Notes: a model not told the origin generated them from the sequence alone. 36,251 nucleotides of DNA from Akkermansia sp. (GCA_030536145.1 JAUNQN010000030.1:1-36251), one strand, 5' to 3'; positions 7,831 to 16,319 are shown, numbered from the stretch's first letter. Made by a program: numbers and translations.

Positions 7831-10044
7831 ATGAACCCGAGAGCAGCAATTGCATTACTGGGCCTGAGTGCCCTGGGGATGGTGCCGGCGCAGGCCGCAC
7901 CCGCCAAATCCGCGCCGGCCGCCACGGCCCCGGCAGCCAAGGGCAGCCTGCCTGCCGCCGTGCAGAACGCCATCGACAAGGGCGACTATGCCGCCGTGCG
8001 CGAGGCGCTGGTGAACGAGCTTAAAAGCATGAAAATAGCGCCGGACAACAAGCAGGCGCTGAACCTGTCCATGGCGCTGGAGGTGGTGGATTGCACATCC
8101 CCGCAGGTGCTTACGGATTTTGCCAAGGTGAAGGACCAGGCCGCGTTCCTGAAGGCATTCATGGCAGACCCGGACTGGCAGGAGATTTACCTGGGCTGCG
8201 GCCTGGTGCCCTACCACACGGACTGGGGCGTGAAGGTGCTCTACGGCGTGTGGAAGGAGGAGGGCGGCGATGTGAAGAACAAGCCGCTGGCCTGCGCGCT
8301 GGCCAGCGTGTGGGGCGGCGGAGAGACCTGGAAGGACCCCGCCATCCAGCGCAAGGACCCCTCCAAGTACAATCCCGTGCGCCGCTACAAGTATTTCCAG
8401 CGCCAGGCGGCCAAGAACGTGCTGTTCCCCGGGTACAAGCGCCTGAAGGCCTGGGAGCTGCGCTTTGTGGTGGGTATTCCCGGCCAGGACTGGGATGACG
8501 AGTCCTACGAGTGGGCGTTCAAGCACATCAACATGCCGTGGGACCAGTACGGCTGGGCCTGCTGGTCCGCCACGTACACGGACCCCTCCAAGTTTGGCGA
8601 CAGCGTGCAGAGCGGCGAGTACAACCTGCCGTACACCAGTGAGAGCTGGGCAGAGGCCACGCAGCGCAACGGCGGCGTGTGCGGCGCGCTCTCCCACTTT
8701 GGCACCGTGGCCGCCATGGCCCACGGCATTCCCGCCTATACGGTAGGCCAGCCCGGCCACTGCGCGTATGCCGTGCGCGTGAAGCGCGGTGAGTGGACCG
8801 GCGGTTTCGGCGGCCCGGACGGCGGCATGCACAACCATATCTTCGGCAACCAGGCCCCCACCTCCTACAGGCTCATGGAGGCCGTGTACGGCAACGACAC
8901 CGCCATTGCCCGCGCGTACCGCCACAGTTTCTGCGCCCGCGCCCTGGCCGCCACCGGGCAGGACAAGGAGGCCGTCGCCATGTGGAAGGAGGCGCTGCGC
9001 ATCTCCCCCATGCACCCGTTTTTCCGCTCCGCCCTGCACAAGCTCTTTATCAAGGGCGGCATGAAGCCGGACGAGTGTTTCAAGTACCTGATGGATGCGC
9101 TGCCCAGCTACAAGGGTCACGGCGTGGCCGCCACCAACATGATGGACGACCTGAAGGACAGCATTTCCGCCATGGACGACGGCTCCAAGCTCCAGCTCTT
9201 CTCCGCCATCCACAAGAGCCTGGCCGGCACCCCGGCCTCCTGGGCCGTGAAGTGTGAGGACGTCATCGCCAAGCAGTCTGAGATGCTGCAGAACGACGGT
9301 GCCAAGCTGGAGCTGCTCACCGAGGCCTTTGCGGCCTACATGAGCAACGGCGACGGCACGCTGTTCGGCCAGATCCTGGAGTGGGCCGTGAAGACCTACG
9401 TGCAGGCCGGCAAGGACGAGGTGTTCAACAAGGCCTTTGCCGCCGCCTCCCGCAAGGCGGCGGGCACCACTGCCGCCGGCGTGGATGCCAAGGAGCGCAC
9501 CAAGAAGATGAGCCAGGCCTACGGCAAGGCTATCATAGCCGCAGAGCAGGCGCGCTCCGCCCCCGCCTTCCAGGCGCTTTCCGAGGCCGCCATGAAGGCC
9601 TGCCCGCCGGATGACGTGAAACCGGTCAAGCTCACCAAGACCCCCGCCGGCAACCTGGCGAAGGCCGTGCTGTTCCGCATATCCACCACCTGCGGGTTTG
9701 ACAGCCCGGTGGCCCACGCCGGAATCCTGACGCCCAACGGCGGCAAGTGCCACACGGAGCGGGAGGCCCGCCCCAACATGATTGTGGAGCTGGCGGACAA
9801 GGCCACCGTGACCGGCTGCGTGGTGCGCAAGGTGCCCGGCAACGACTGGCGCATGAAGAAGGCCACCATTGCCACCAGCACGGACGGCGCCACCTGGTTT
9901 GACCAGGAGACCACGCAGGACATGCCCTCTGAATGGATGGTGCAGTTCAAGCCCGGCACCACTGCCAAGTGGGTGCGCATCGAGTTCGAGAACGCCCAGC
10001 CGGAGTTCGCCCATATCTCCCACTTCCTTATCTACACCAAGTAA
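7831..10044 (+). CDS. Secreted transglutaminase-like protein with C-terminal discoidin-like domain
   Basis: A 737-residue exported protein. A signal peptide (1-22, ending AQA) and a low-complexity Ala/Pro linker precede a helical region. The transglutaminase-like core contains GGVCG (C284), the following GIPAY and GH (H310), the Cys-His arrangement of the transglutaminase/peptide-N-glycanase-like fold. A helical, TPR-like segment with a DKEAVAMWKEALR motif follows (about 370-600), then a beta-sandwich resembling F5/8 type C (discoidin) modules (about 610-737), as found in CBM32. It may be a cysteine protease, amidase or crosslinking enzyme acting on host or surface glycoprotein; the reaction cannot be read from sequence. 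The thioredoxin-like gene follows 14 nt downstream, so the two form an operon. Confidence 0.7.
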   Translation: MNPRAAIALLGLSALGMVPAQAAPAKSAPAATAPAAKGSLPAAVQNAIDKGDYAAVREALVNELKSMKIAPDNKQALNLSMALEVVDCTSPQVLTDFAKVKDQAAFLKAFMADPDWQEIYLGCGLVPYHTDWGVKVLYGVWKEEGGDVKNKPLACALASVWGGGETWKDPAIQRKDPSKYNPVRRYKYFQRQAAKNVLFPGYKRLKAWELRFVVGIPGQDWDDESYEWAFKHINMPWDQYGWACWSATYTDPSKFGDSVQSGEYNLPYTSESWAEATQRNGGVCGALSHFGTVAAMAHGIPAYTVGQPGHCAYAVRVKRGEWTGGFGGPDGGMHNHIFGNQAPTSYRLMEAVYGNDTAIARAYRHSFCARALAATGQDKEAVAMWKEALRISPMHPFFRSALHKLFIKGGMKPDECFKYLMDALPSYKGHGVAATNMMDDLKDSISAMDDGSKLQLFSAIHKSLAGTPASWAVKCEDVIAKQSEMLQNDGAKLELLTEAFAAYMSNGDGTLFGQILEWAVKTYVQAGKDEVFNKAFAAASRKAAGTTAAGVDAKERTKKMSQAYGKAIIAAEQARSAPAFQALSEAAMKACPPDDVKPVKLTKTPAGNLAKAVLFRISTTCGFDSPVAHAGILTPNGGKCHTEREARPNMIVELADKATVTGCVVRKVPGNDWRMKKATIATSTDGATWFDQETTQDMPSEWMVQFKPGTTAKWVRIEFENAQPEFAHISHFLIYTK

Positions 10045-10058
10045 CACCGCATACCGCC

Positions 10059-11348
10059 ATGAAAAAGACACTGTTGACCGTTAGTCTCATGCTGGCCGCG
10101 CTGGCTCCCGCCGTGCAGGCCGCCTCCGTTTCTTTCCCGGATGTGGTGAAAGCCAAGGAAACCGCCAAGTCCCAGGGCAAGCCCGCCCTCATCCTCTGGT
10201 ACGGGTCAGACTGGATGCAGGATTCCGCCGGGCTGGTGAAGGAGTGGAACGCCCTCTGCAAGCAGGATATTCCCGTTGTCTTCGGCCAGTTCGACGACAA
10301 GACCGGGCAGACATCCGACGCGCGCCGCAAGACCATGGGCGAGCTGAAGATGGAGGGCTACAACCTGCCCATGGCCGTGCTCCTGGCTCCGGACGGCACC
10401 TTTGTGGCCTGCTACGAAGGCAAGACCGTGCGCTCTGCGGATGCCATGGCCAAGGCCCTGAAGAAGATGCTGGAGAAGGTGCCGGACTTCATGAAGAAGG
10501 TGGAGGAGGCCCGCAAGCTCACCGGCAAGGATGCCGCCACCGCCGCCGGCAAGGCCCTGGCCATGCTCCCGGAGAAGGATGCACGCCGCCACAAGGAGCT
10601 GAACGATATCCTGCGCAAGCAGGACAAGGACAACGCCGCAGGGTACACCGCGGTGTACGCCATGGACCACATGGCCATGTACAAGGAAATCAACAATGTC
10701 CTGCAGGGCGGCCCGGACGGCAAGCTCAAGGATGGTAACCGCAAGTTTGCCGCCGCCGAGAAGTACGTGCTGGATACCATGAAGGCCTCCGGCCTGGACA
10801 AGGGCGGCAAGAAGAACCAGGAGGCCCAGCAGCAGTGGCTCGCCGGCCTCTCCTACGTCTACCGTGAGCATTTCAAGGCCACCAAGGGGGAGGGAGAGCG
10901 CTCCAGGCTCCTGAAGGCCCTGGACGACTGCATCAAGGTGAACCCCAAGAGCCAGTACGGCATCGGCGCCGCCAAGTACAGGCACTACTGGGACCCCAAG
11001 TCCTTCACCCTCATCGAGAACATGTACTACAACCCCGGCGACCAGACCCACAATTTCGAGAAGGACTGGCACGTGGTGGTCACCAAGTCCATCTCCGGCG
11101 CGGGCACGTACGTGTTTGAGCTGGTGCCCCGTGAGAACGGCCGCCTGATCACGCGCAACTACCGCCTGGCCGTGAACGGCCGCGTGGTGGGTACCGCCAA
11201 TTCCCTGAACCCCAAGGACGACACCAAGAAGGCTGAATTCACCGTGCCGGCCGTGAAACCCGGCGACAAGGTGGAGGTGTGGCTCACCGCCGAATGCCGC
11301 GACGGCTGGTTCGGCTGCTCCGGTGAAATCAAGATGGAGAAGAAGTAA
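10059..11348 (+). CDS. Secreted thioredoxin-fold protein lacking the CxxC cysteines
   Basis: A 429-residue exported protein with a signal peptide (1-21, ending VQA). The N-terminal half aligns by eye with the active thioredoxin-fold protein at 3360-4610. The shared GSDW motif (49-52) is followed by MQDS instead of CGAC, so both redox cysteines are replaced (M53, S56). The cis-Pro strand (LPMAVLL) is retained. A helical middle region and a C-terminal beta-rich domain (about 310-429) follow, with no motif I recognise. Without cysteines it is unlikely to be an oxidoreductase; a binding or scaffolding role is possible. It is 14 nt downstream of the transglutaminase-like gene and presumably co-transcribed. 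The ATG at 10059 is chosen because it begins the signal peptide. Confidence 0.72.
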   Translation: MKKTLLTVSLMLAALAPAVQAASVSFPDVVKAKETAKSQGKPALILWYGSDWMQDSAGLVKEWNALCKQDIPVVFGQFDDKTGQTSDARRKTMGELKMEGYNLPMAVLLAPDGTFVACYEGKTVRSADAMAKALKKMLEKVPDFMKKVEEARKLTGKDAATAAGKALAMLPEKDARRHKELNDILRKQDKDNAAGYTAVYAMDHMAMYKEINNVLQGGPDGKLKDGNRKFAAAEKYVLDTMKASGLDKGGKKNQEAQQQWLAGLSYVYREHFKATKGEGERSRLLKALDDCIKVNPKSQYGIGAAKYRHYWDPKSFTLIENMYYNPGDQTHNFEKDWHVVVTKSISGAGTYVFELVPRENGRLITRNYRLAVNGRVVGTANSLNPKDDTKKAEFTVPAVKPGDKVEVWLTAECRDGWFGCSGEIKMEKK

Positions 11349-11442
11349 CCCCGGCCGGGCGGGCCTCGGTTCCGCCCCCCCCCTGATACCGAATCCCGAA
11401 TAAAAAATCTCAATCCTGAATCCCAATCTCCCGTCTCTGTTC

Positions 11443-11471
11443 TTGCAACAAGGCGGGAGATGTGCTAGGAT
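11443..11471 (+). promoter_or_regulatory. Promoter of guaA
   Basis: TTGCAA (11443-11448), a 17-bp spacer and TAGGAT (11466-11471). The ATG at 11483 is 11 nt downstream, leaving a leader of about 5 nt. Confidence 0.65.
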
Positions 11472-11482
11472 TCCCGCGAGTT

Positions 11483-13006
11483 ATGACCCCCAAACACATA
11501 GTTGCCGTTATAGACTACGGTTCACAGTACACGCAGCTGATTGTGCGCCGCGTGCGTGAACTGGGCTTCCTTGCCAAGCTGTACGCCTTGGAGGACCTGC
11601 ATGAAATCAGCGAGCCGGGCGCCATCATCCTTTCCGGCGGCCCCCGCAGCACATCGGAACCGGATGCCCCGGATATCGACTTTGAGTGGCTGACCTCCTT
11701 CGGCGTGCCCGTGCTGGGCGTGTGCTACGGCATGCAGCTGCTCAACATCAAGACCGGCGGCACCGTACGCAAGAGCAACAAGCGCGAGTACGGCCCCGCC
11801 GCCCTGGTGCCGGACAAGCTGGAGGGCCTGTATGCCGGCATGTCCCCCTCCTCCCAGGTGTGGATGAGCCATTCCGACACGGTGGACCACCTGGCGGACA
11901 ACTGCAAGGTCATCGCCCGCAACAGCGAGGGCGTGCCCGTCTCCCTGCAGTGGGGGGAGCAGATGTTCGGCATCCAGTTCCACCCGGAGGTGACCCACTC
12001 CCACGAGGGGCGCACCATCCTGAAGAATTTCCTTTCCTATGCCAAGGACCTGGCCAAGTTCGACATCGGCGACTTCAAGCGCGAGCTCATCGAGGACATC
12101 CGCGCCAAGGTGGGCGACAAGCAGGTGGTCTGCGGCGTCTCCGGCGGCGTGGACAGCACCGTGCTGGCCGTGCTGCTGCATGAGGCCGGCGTGAACGTGC
12201 GCTGCATCTTTGTGGACAACGGCCTGCTCCGCAAGGACGAGGCCAGGGAGGTGCAGGAGAACTTCCGCCGCATGGGCGTGGAGATTGAGACCGTGGACGC
12301 CTCCGCCCGTTTCCTGGAGACCCTGAAGGGCGAGCCCGCCCCGGAGAAGAAGCGCCGCATCATCGGCAACCTGTTCATCGACGTGTTCTGGGATGCCGTG
12401 GGCGATGCGGAGATGCTGGCCCAGGGCACCCTGTACCCGGATGTGATTGAGAGCGCCTCCAACGCCAAGAGCAAGGCCTCCGTCATCAAGACCCACCACA
12501 ACCGCGTGGAGCGCGTGCTGGAGATGCAGGCCCAGGGCAAGGTGATTGAGCCGCTGGCCTTCCTGTTCAAGGACGAGGTGCGCGAGCTGGGCGCCTCCAT
12601 GGGCATTGAGCATGACATCCTGTGGCGCCACCCCTTCCCGGGCCCCGGCCTGGCCGTGCGCTGCCCCGGAGAGGTGACCAAGGACCGCCTGGACATCATC
12701 CGCGACTGCGACGCCATCTTCATCGGCACCCTGCGCAAGTGGGGCTGGTATGACAAGTGCTGGCAGGCATACGCCGGCCTTATCCCCGTGAAGACCGTGG
12801 GCGTGAAGGGTGACGAGCGCTCCTACGAGTTCGCCACCAACCTGCGCGCCATCGTTTCAGAGGACGCCATGACCGCCGACTGGGTGCAGCTGCCCTACGA
12901 CCTGCTGCGCGAGGCCTCCAACCGCATCCTTAACGAGGTGAAGGGCATCAACCGCGTGCTCTATGATGTGAGCACCAAGCCCCCGGCAAGCATCGAGTGG
13001 GAATAA
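11483..13006 (+). CDS. guaA: GMP synthase (glutamine-hydrolysing)
   Basis: Converts XMP to GMP using glutamine and ATP, the last step of guanine nucleotide synthesis. This 507-residue protein has both halves of the enzyme. The class I glutamine amidotransferase has the nucleophile C81 in GVCYGMQ and the His-Glu pair in QFHPE. The ATP pyrophosphatase domain has the PP-loop GVSGGVDS. The C-terminal dimerisation domain ends in the typical KPPASIEWE. The frame is open upstream to 11462, but that region overlaps the -10 box, so ATG 11483 is the start. A strong terminator separates guaA from the alarmone/partner-switching operon downstream. guaB lies 3.8 kb further on. Confidence 0.97.
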   Translation: MTPKHIVAVIDYGSQYTQLIVRRVRELGFLAKLYALEDLHEISEPGAIILSGGPRSTSEPDAPDIDFEWLTSFGVPVLGVCYGMQLLNIKTGGTVRKSNKREYGPAALVPDKLEGLYAGMSPSSQVWMSHSDTVDHLADNCKVIARNSEGVPVSLQWGEQMFGIQFHPEVTHSHEGRTILKNFLSYAKDLAKFDIGDFKRELIEDIRAKVGDKQVVCGVSGGVDSTVLAVLLHEAGVNVRCIFVDNGLLRKDEAREVQENFRRMGVEIETVDASARFLETLKGEPAPEKKRRIIGNLFIDVFWDAVGDAEMLAQGTLYPDVIESASNAKSKASVIKTHHNRVERVLEMQAQGKVIEPLAFLFKDEVRELGASMGIEHDILWRHPFPGPGLAVRCPGEVTKDRLDIIRDCDAIFIGTLRKWGWYDKCWQAYAGLIPVKTVGVKGDERSYEFATNLRAIVSEDAMTADWVQLPYDLLREASNRILNEVKGINRVLYDVSTKPPASIEWE

Positions 13007-13039
13007 ACCCGCCCGCAGCATGCCACATGCTTTCCCCCA

Positions 13040-13070
13040 GGGGCACCGGCTTACGCCGGTGCCCCGTTTT
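13040..13070 (+). terminator. Rho-independent terminator after guaA
   Basis: Perfect 11-bp stem GGGGCACCGGC/GCCGGTGCCCC (13040-13050 and 13055-13065) with a TTAC loop, then GTTTTA. It separates guaA from the operon that follows. Confidence 0.88.
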
Positions 13071-13105
13071 ATACGCATTTTGTGGGGATACGGCGCAGAG
13101 TGTGC

Positions 13106-13134
13106 TTGACTCTGCGGGGGTGGCGGGGTAGTAT
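13106..13134 (+). promoter_or_regulatory. Promoter of STAS/(p)ppGpp/HD-STAS-kinase/RsbW-like operon
   Basis: TTGACT (13106-13111), a 17-bp spacer and TAGTAT (13129-13134). Unlike most promoters in the window, it leaves a leader of about 34 nt before the ATG at 13175. Confidence 0.7.
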
Positions 13135-13174
13135 GGTGGGCAGGGTATACCTGATACCCGCACCTTTTCCGGAT

Positions 13175-13477
13175 ATGAACGTACAGATAGAGCAGAACGA
13201 GAACCAGTACCGCGTGGCTCCGGCCGGGCGGCTGGATACCAACAGCGCGCCGCAGTTCCAGGAGGCCCTGGAGCCGCTTATGCAGGCCGTGCAGGCGCAC
13301 GTGACCGTGGATTGCAGCGGCCTGGAGTACACCTCCAGCCAGGGGCTGCGCCTGTTCCTGATGCTGCAGAAGAGCCTTTCCAAGAACGGCGGCAGCCTGG
13401 TGCTCACGGATATGCAGCCCGCGGTGAAGGAGGTATTCGACATCACAGGCTTTTCCAACATCATCACCATCCGCTAA
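13175..13477 (+). CDS. STAS-domain anti-anti-sigma factor (RsbV/SpoIIAA type)
   Basis: A 100-residue single-domain STAS protein. The typical pattern is visible: an opening strand, GRLDT at 18-22, VDCSGLEYTSSQGLR (45-59) and a closing helix. The phosphorylatable serine of the family corresponds to S55 (or S54) in TSSQGL. In partner switching, the unphosphorylated STAS protein binds an RsbW-type kinase and releases that kinase's target, and phosphorylation reverses this. The matching kinase is the last gene of the same operon (16320-16715). In-frame ATGs exist upstream at 13082 and 13133, but the promoter's -10 box overlaps 13133 and the domain begins at ATG 13175. First gene of a four-gene operon, 12 nt before the synthetase. 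Confidence 0.85.
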   Translation: MNVQIEQNENQYRVAPAGRLDTNSAPQFQEALEPLMQAVQAHVTVDCSGLEYTSSQGLRLFLMLQKSLSKNGGSLVLTDMQPAVKEVFDITGFSNIITIR

Positions 13478-13489
13478 GGATACGCCGCC

Positions 13490-14593
13490 ATGGAGCCTAG
13501 GGACGAGCGCGGGCTGGACCTGCACTGCCAGTGCATACTGGACGAGTACCGGGAGATGCTCCCTGTGTTCCAAAAGATGCAGGAGATAGTGGTGCAGCAG
13601 CTGCGGGAGTGCCTGGGGCGTTTCAATATCCTGGTCACGGCGGTGGAGGCCCGCGTGAAGTCTGAACCCAGCCTCATCGGCAAGCTGCAGCTCAAAGGCC
13701 GCAAGTACCGCACCCTGGCGGACCTTACGGATATTGTGGGCGCGCGCGTCATCACCTTCTACAGCGACGAGGTGGACAAGATAGCGGCGCTGGCGGAGGA
13801 CGTGTTCGAGGTGGACCGGCAGAACTCCGTGGACAAGCGCAAGATGCATGAGCTGGACAGTTTCGGCTACATGTCGCTGCACTACATCTGCCGCATACCG
13901 GAGAGCCTGTACCATGACCCGGCGCACCCGGAAATCAACGAGTACCGCTTTGAGCTGCAGATGCGCACCGCCCTGCAGCACGTGTGGGCCAATATCAACC
14001 ACGATACCGGCTACAAGACCGGGGTGGAGGTGCCGCACGAGCACCTGCGCTCCCTGATGCGCCTGGCGGGCATACTGGAGCTGGCTGACGAGGAGTTCAG
14101 CCGCCTGCGCCGCCAGATTACGGACTACCGCCGCAAGGTGCAGGGCCTGGTGAGCAGCGGGGATTTCAGTGAGGTGCGGCTCAACGGCGACACTTTCCGC
14201 AGCTACCTGGCCATCCATCCCTTTGAGCGGCTTACCGGGCGCATGGCCGCCATCAACCAGGCGGAGGTGACGCCCGGCCCGGTGTATGCCTACCTGCCGC
14301 TGCTGCAGGATATGGGGTTCCGCACCCTGGCGGATGTGGAGGCTATGAAGGCGGAATACGCCGAGGAGGCCTACCAGCTGGCGCTGCACCAGCTGGGCGG
14401 CACGGACCTGGATATCATCTCAGACACGCTGCCGCTGCAGAACCTGTGCGTGTGCCGCCTGCTGGCGCACGGGGCAGGGGAGCTGGAGCTGGCGCGCTTT
14501 TTCGAGGGCGTGAACGGCCCCGGCCCGTACAACATGGCCCAGGCACGCCGCACCATGGCGCTGTATGCCAGCCTGCATTCCAACAAGAGCTAA
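13490..14593 (+). CDS. RelA/SpoT-type (p)ppGpp synthetase without hydrolase domain
   Basis: A 367-residue protein whose N-terminal half is a RelA/SpoT nucleotidyltransferase (pyrophosphate transfer from ATP to GDP/GTP). Seen in sequence: RVKS (55-58), the metal-binding aspartate in DIVGARV (D81), FGYMSLH (125-131) and FELQMRT (154-160, with the Glu and Gln that contact substrate), so the catalytic set looks intact. It has no N-terminal HD hydrolase and no recognisable TGS or ACT regulatory domains. Residues about 180-367 are a helical extension I do not recognise, unusual for a small alarmone synthetase. It lies 12 nt after the STAS gene and 16 nt before a gene whose product carries the SpoT-type HD domain. 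Synthesis and degradation of the alarmone therefore appear to be split into neighbouring genes. Confidence 0.82.
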   Translation: MEPRDERGLDLHCQCILDEYREMLPVFQKMQEIVVQQLRECLGRFNILVTAVEARVKSEPSLIGKLQLKGRKYRTLADLTDIVGARVITFYSDEVDKIAALAEDVFEVDRQNSVDKRKMHELDSFGYMSLHYICRIPESLYHDPAHPEINEYRFELQMRTALQHVWANINHDTGYKTGVEVPHEHLRSLMRLAGILELADEEFSRLRRQITDYRRKVQGLVSSGDFSEVRLNGDTFRSYLAIHPFERLTGRMAAINQAEVTPGPVYAYLPLLQDMGFRTLADVEAMKAEYAEEAYQLALHQLGGTDLDIISDTLPLQNLCVCRLLAHGAGELELARFFEGVNGPGPYNMAQARRTMALYASLHSNKS

Positions 14594-14609
14594 GCACTTT
14601 CCACCGTGT

Positions 14610-16310
14610 ATGTCGTCGCACCGCATAGATACATCCCTCTTTGACCGCGCCGCCGCCTTTGCCGTGCGGGCGCATGCCGGCACGGAGCGCCGCGGCCAGG
14701 GGTTCCCGTACGTCATCCACTGCATGGAGGCCGCGTCCATTGTCTCCACCATGACTGCGGACCCGGAGCTGCTGGCCGCCGCCGTGCTGCATGATGTGGT
14801 GGAGGATACCCCCTGCACGGTGGAGGACCTGCGCGCAGAGTTTGGAGACCGCGTGGCGGAGCTGGTGGAGGCGGAGAGCGAGCAGCCGGTGCCCGGCATG
14901 TCCCCCGCCGCCAGCTGGAAGGAGCGCAAGACCGCCGCCATGCAGCGCCTGGCCGCCGCCCCGCGTGATGTGCAGGTGGTGGCCATGGGTGACAAGCTTT
15001 CCAACCTGCGCGCCATTGCGCGGGATTATGAGGCGCAGGGCAGCAAGACCTGGCAGAAGTTCCACTGCACGGATCCCGCCGCCCATGCCTGGCGCTGGCG
15101 CAGGCTGGAGGAGGTGTTCCGCTCCAGCCTGGGAGATACTGCCGCATTCCTGGAGTTCACCAAGCTGGTGAACCATGTCTTCCGCCAGACCAGCACGGGA
15201 TTCTCCTTCAGCCGGAAGGAGGACGGCACCCTGGCGGTGCAGGGCGTGGTGGATACGGCCGCAGCGCGGCAGCTGCTGCAGGCCATGGAGCCCGGCACCC
15301 CCTGCACGCTGGATTTTGCCCGCGTGCCGGATATAACATACGGCGCGGTGCGCGTGCTGCTGACCGCGCGCCAGGCGGGCAGCCTGTTCTACATCGTCTC
15401 CGCCCCGCGGGATACGGCCCAGCGGTTTGAGACAACCGGGGCCACCGCCTACATCAGCGTGTGCCGCCTGCCCCGCCATGTGGATATGAGCATGTACGAG
15501 GAAACGGGGGAGGGCGCCACCGCCACCAGCTATTTCCGCAAGGAAGGCGATACCATGCTCAAGCTCTACCGGGATTTCATCCCCCTGGCCGCCGTGCAGC
15601 GTGAGAAGCGTATTGCCAAGGCCGCCCTGCTCATGGGCATTCCCACCCCCATGACCGGGGATATCGTGACGGACGGGCACCGCACGGGCCTGGCGTTCGA
15701 GCGCATCCGCGGCAAGCGCTCCTTTGCCCGTATCATGAGCCAGGAGCCGGAGCGCGTGCCGGAGCTTTCCGTGACCTTTGCCCGCATGCTCAAGAAACTG
15801 CACGCCACCCCGTGCGACAAGGCGGTGTTCCCCTCTGCCGCGCAGTTCTACCGGGATGCCGTGGAGGCCTGCGCCTTCCTCTCCGCTGGGGAAAGGGGGC
15901 AGGTGCTGGATTTCCTGCGCAGCGTGCCGGAAACGGGCACCTGCCTGCACGGGGATGCCCACATCGGCAATGTCATCTCCAACGGGGAGGAGACCCTCTT
16001 CATCGACATGATGGACTTCAGCTGGGGCAACCCCATGTTTGACGTGGCCATGGTCCGTTTCTCCTGCATGAAGGAGAACCGGCGCCTGTATGAGCACCAG
16101 TTCCATGTGCAGTACCCGGTCATGGCGCAGTTCTGGAATGTCTTTGTTCGGGAATACTTCGGCATCTCCACCGATGAGGAGGCCGCCGCTGCCGCCGCCC
16201 GCGTGGACAAGTTTGCCGCCGTGCGCGCCATCTACCTGGATGAGCTGGTGCGCGGCATCCCCTGGGTGGAGGGCTTTGTCCGCCGCACCTTCTTCCCGCC
16301 CCAATCCTGA
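14610..16310 (+). CDS. HD (p)ppGpp hydrolase-like + STAS + APH-type kinase fusion
   Basis: A 566-residue three-domain protein. Residues 1-190 form a SpoT-type HD phosphohydrolase with H22, H37, the HDVVEDT motif (61-67) and GDKLSN (127-132), the residues that bind Mn and hydrolyse the 3'-pyrophosphate of (p)ppGpp. Residues about 196-292 form a STAS-like domain; the usual phospho-serine position is Tyr (ITYGAVR, Y244), so it looks non-phosphorylatable. Residues about 305-560 form an aminoglycoside-phosphotransferase-like kinase with a Lys in MLKLYRD (K318), the catalytic loop LHGDAHIGN (446-454, D449) and FIDMMDF (D466, D469). The start at ATG 14610 avoids overlap with the synthetase; an in-frame ATG at 14565 exists. 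The phosphorylation target is unknown. It ends 9 nt before the RsbW-like gene. Confidence 0.8.
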   Translation: MSSHRIDTSLFDRAAAFAVRAHAGTERRGQGFPYVIHCMEAASIVSTMTADPELLAAAVLHDVVEDTPCTVEDLRAEFGDRVAELVEAESEQPVPGMSPAASWKERKTAAMQRLAAAPRDVQVVAMGDKLSNLRAIARDYEAQGSKTWQKFHCTDPAAHAWRWRRLEEVFRSSLGDTAAFLEFTKLVNHVFRQTSTGFSFSRKEDGTLAVQGVVDTAAARQLLQAMEPGTPCTLDFARVPDITYGAVRVLLTARQAGSLFYIVSAPRDTAQRFETTGATAYISVCRLPRHVDMSMYEETGEGATATSYFRKEGDTMLKLYRDFIPLAAVQREKRIAKAALLMGIPTPMTGDIVTDGHRTGLAFERIRGKRSFARIMSQEPERVPELSVTFARMLKKLHATPCDKAVFPSAAQFYRDAVEACAFLSAGERGQVLDFLRSVPETGTCLHGDAHIGNVISNGEETLFIDMMDFSWGNPMFDVAMVRFSCMKENRRLYEHQFHVQYPVMAQFWNVFVREYFGISTDEEAAAAAARVDKFAAVRAIYLDELVRGIPWVEGFVRRTFFPPQS

Positions 16311-16319
16311 TTTCCCGCC

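Noticed and set aside
7855..10071. Long minus-strand open frame opposite the transglutaminase-like gene
   Set aside because: Same high-GC shadow pattern, with no recognisable motif, signal peptide or promoter.
11357..11377. GGGCGG/CCGCCC hairpin after the thioredoxin-like gene as terminator
   Set aside because: The stem is only 6 bp with a 9-nt loop and no T-run follows, so it was not called.
13082..13174. Longer N-terminus for the STAS protein from ATG 13082 or 13133
   Set aside because: It overlaps the -35/-10 boxes, and the STAS fold begins at ATG 13175.
14610..16310. APH-like domain as an antibiotic resistance determinant
   Set aside because: The kinase is fused to HD and STAS domains inside a signalling operon; the APH fold covers many unrelated substrates.
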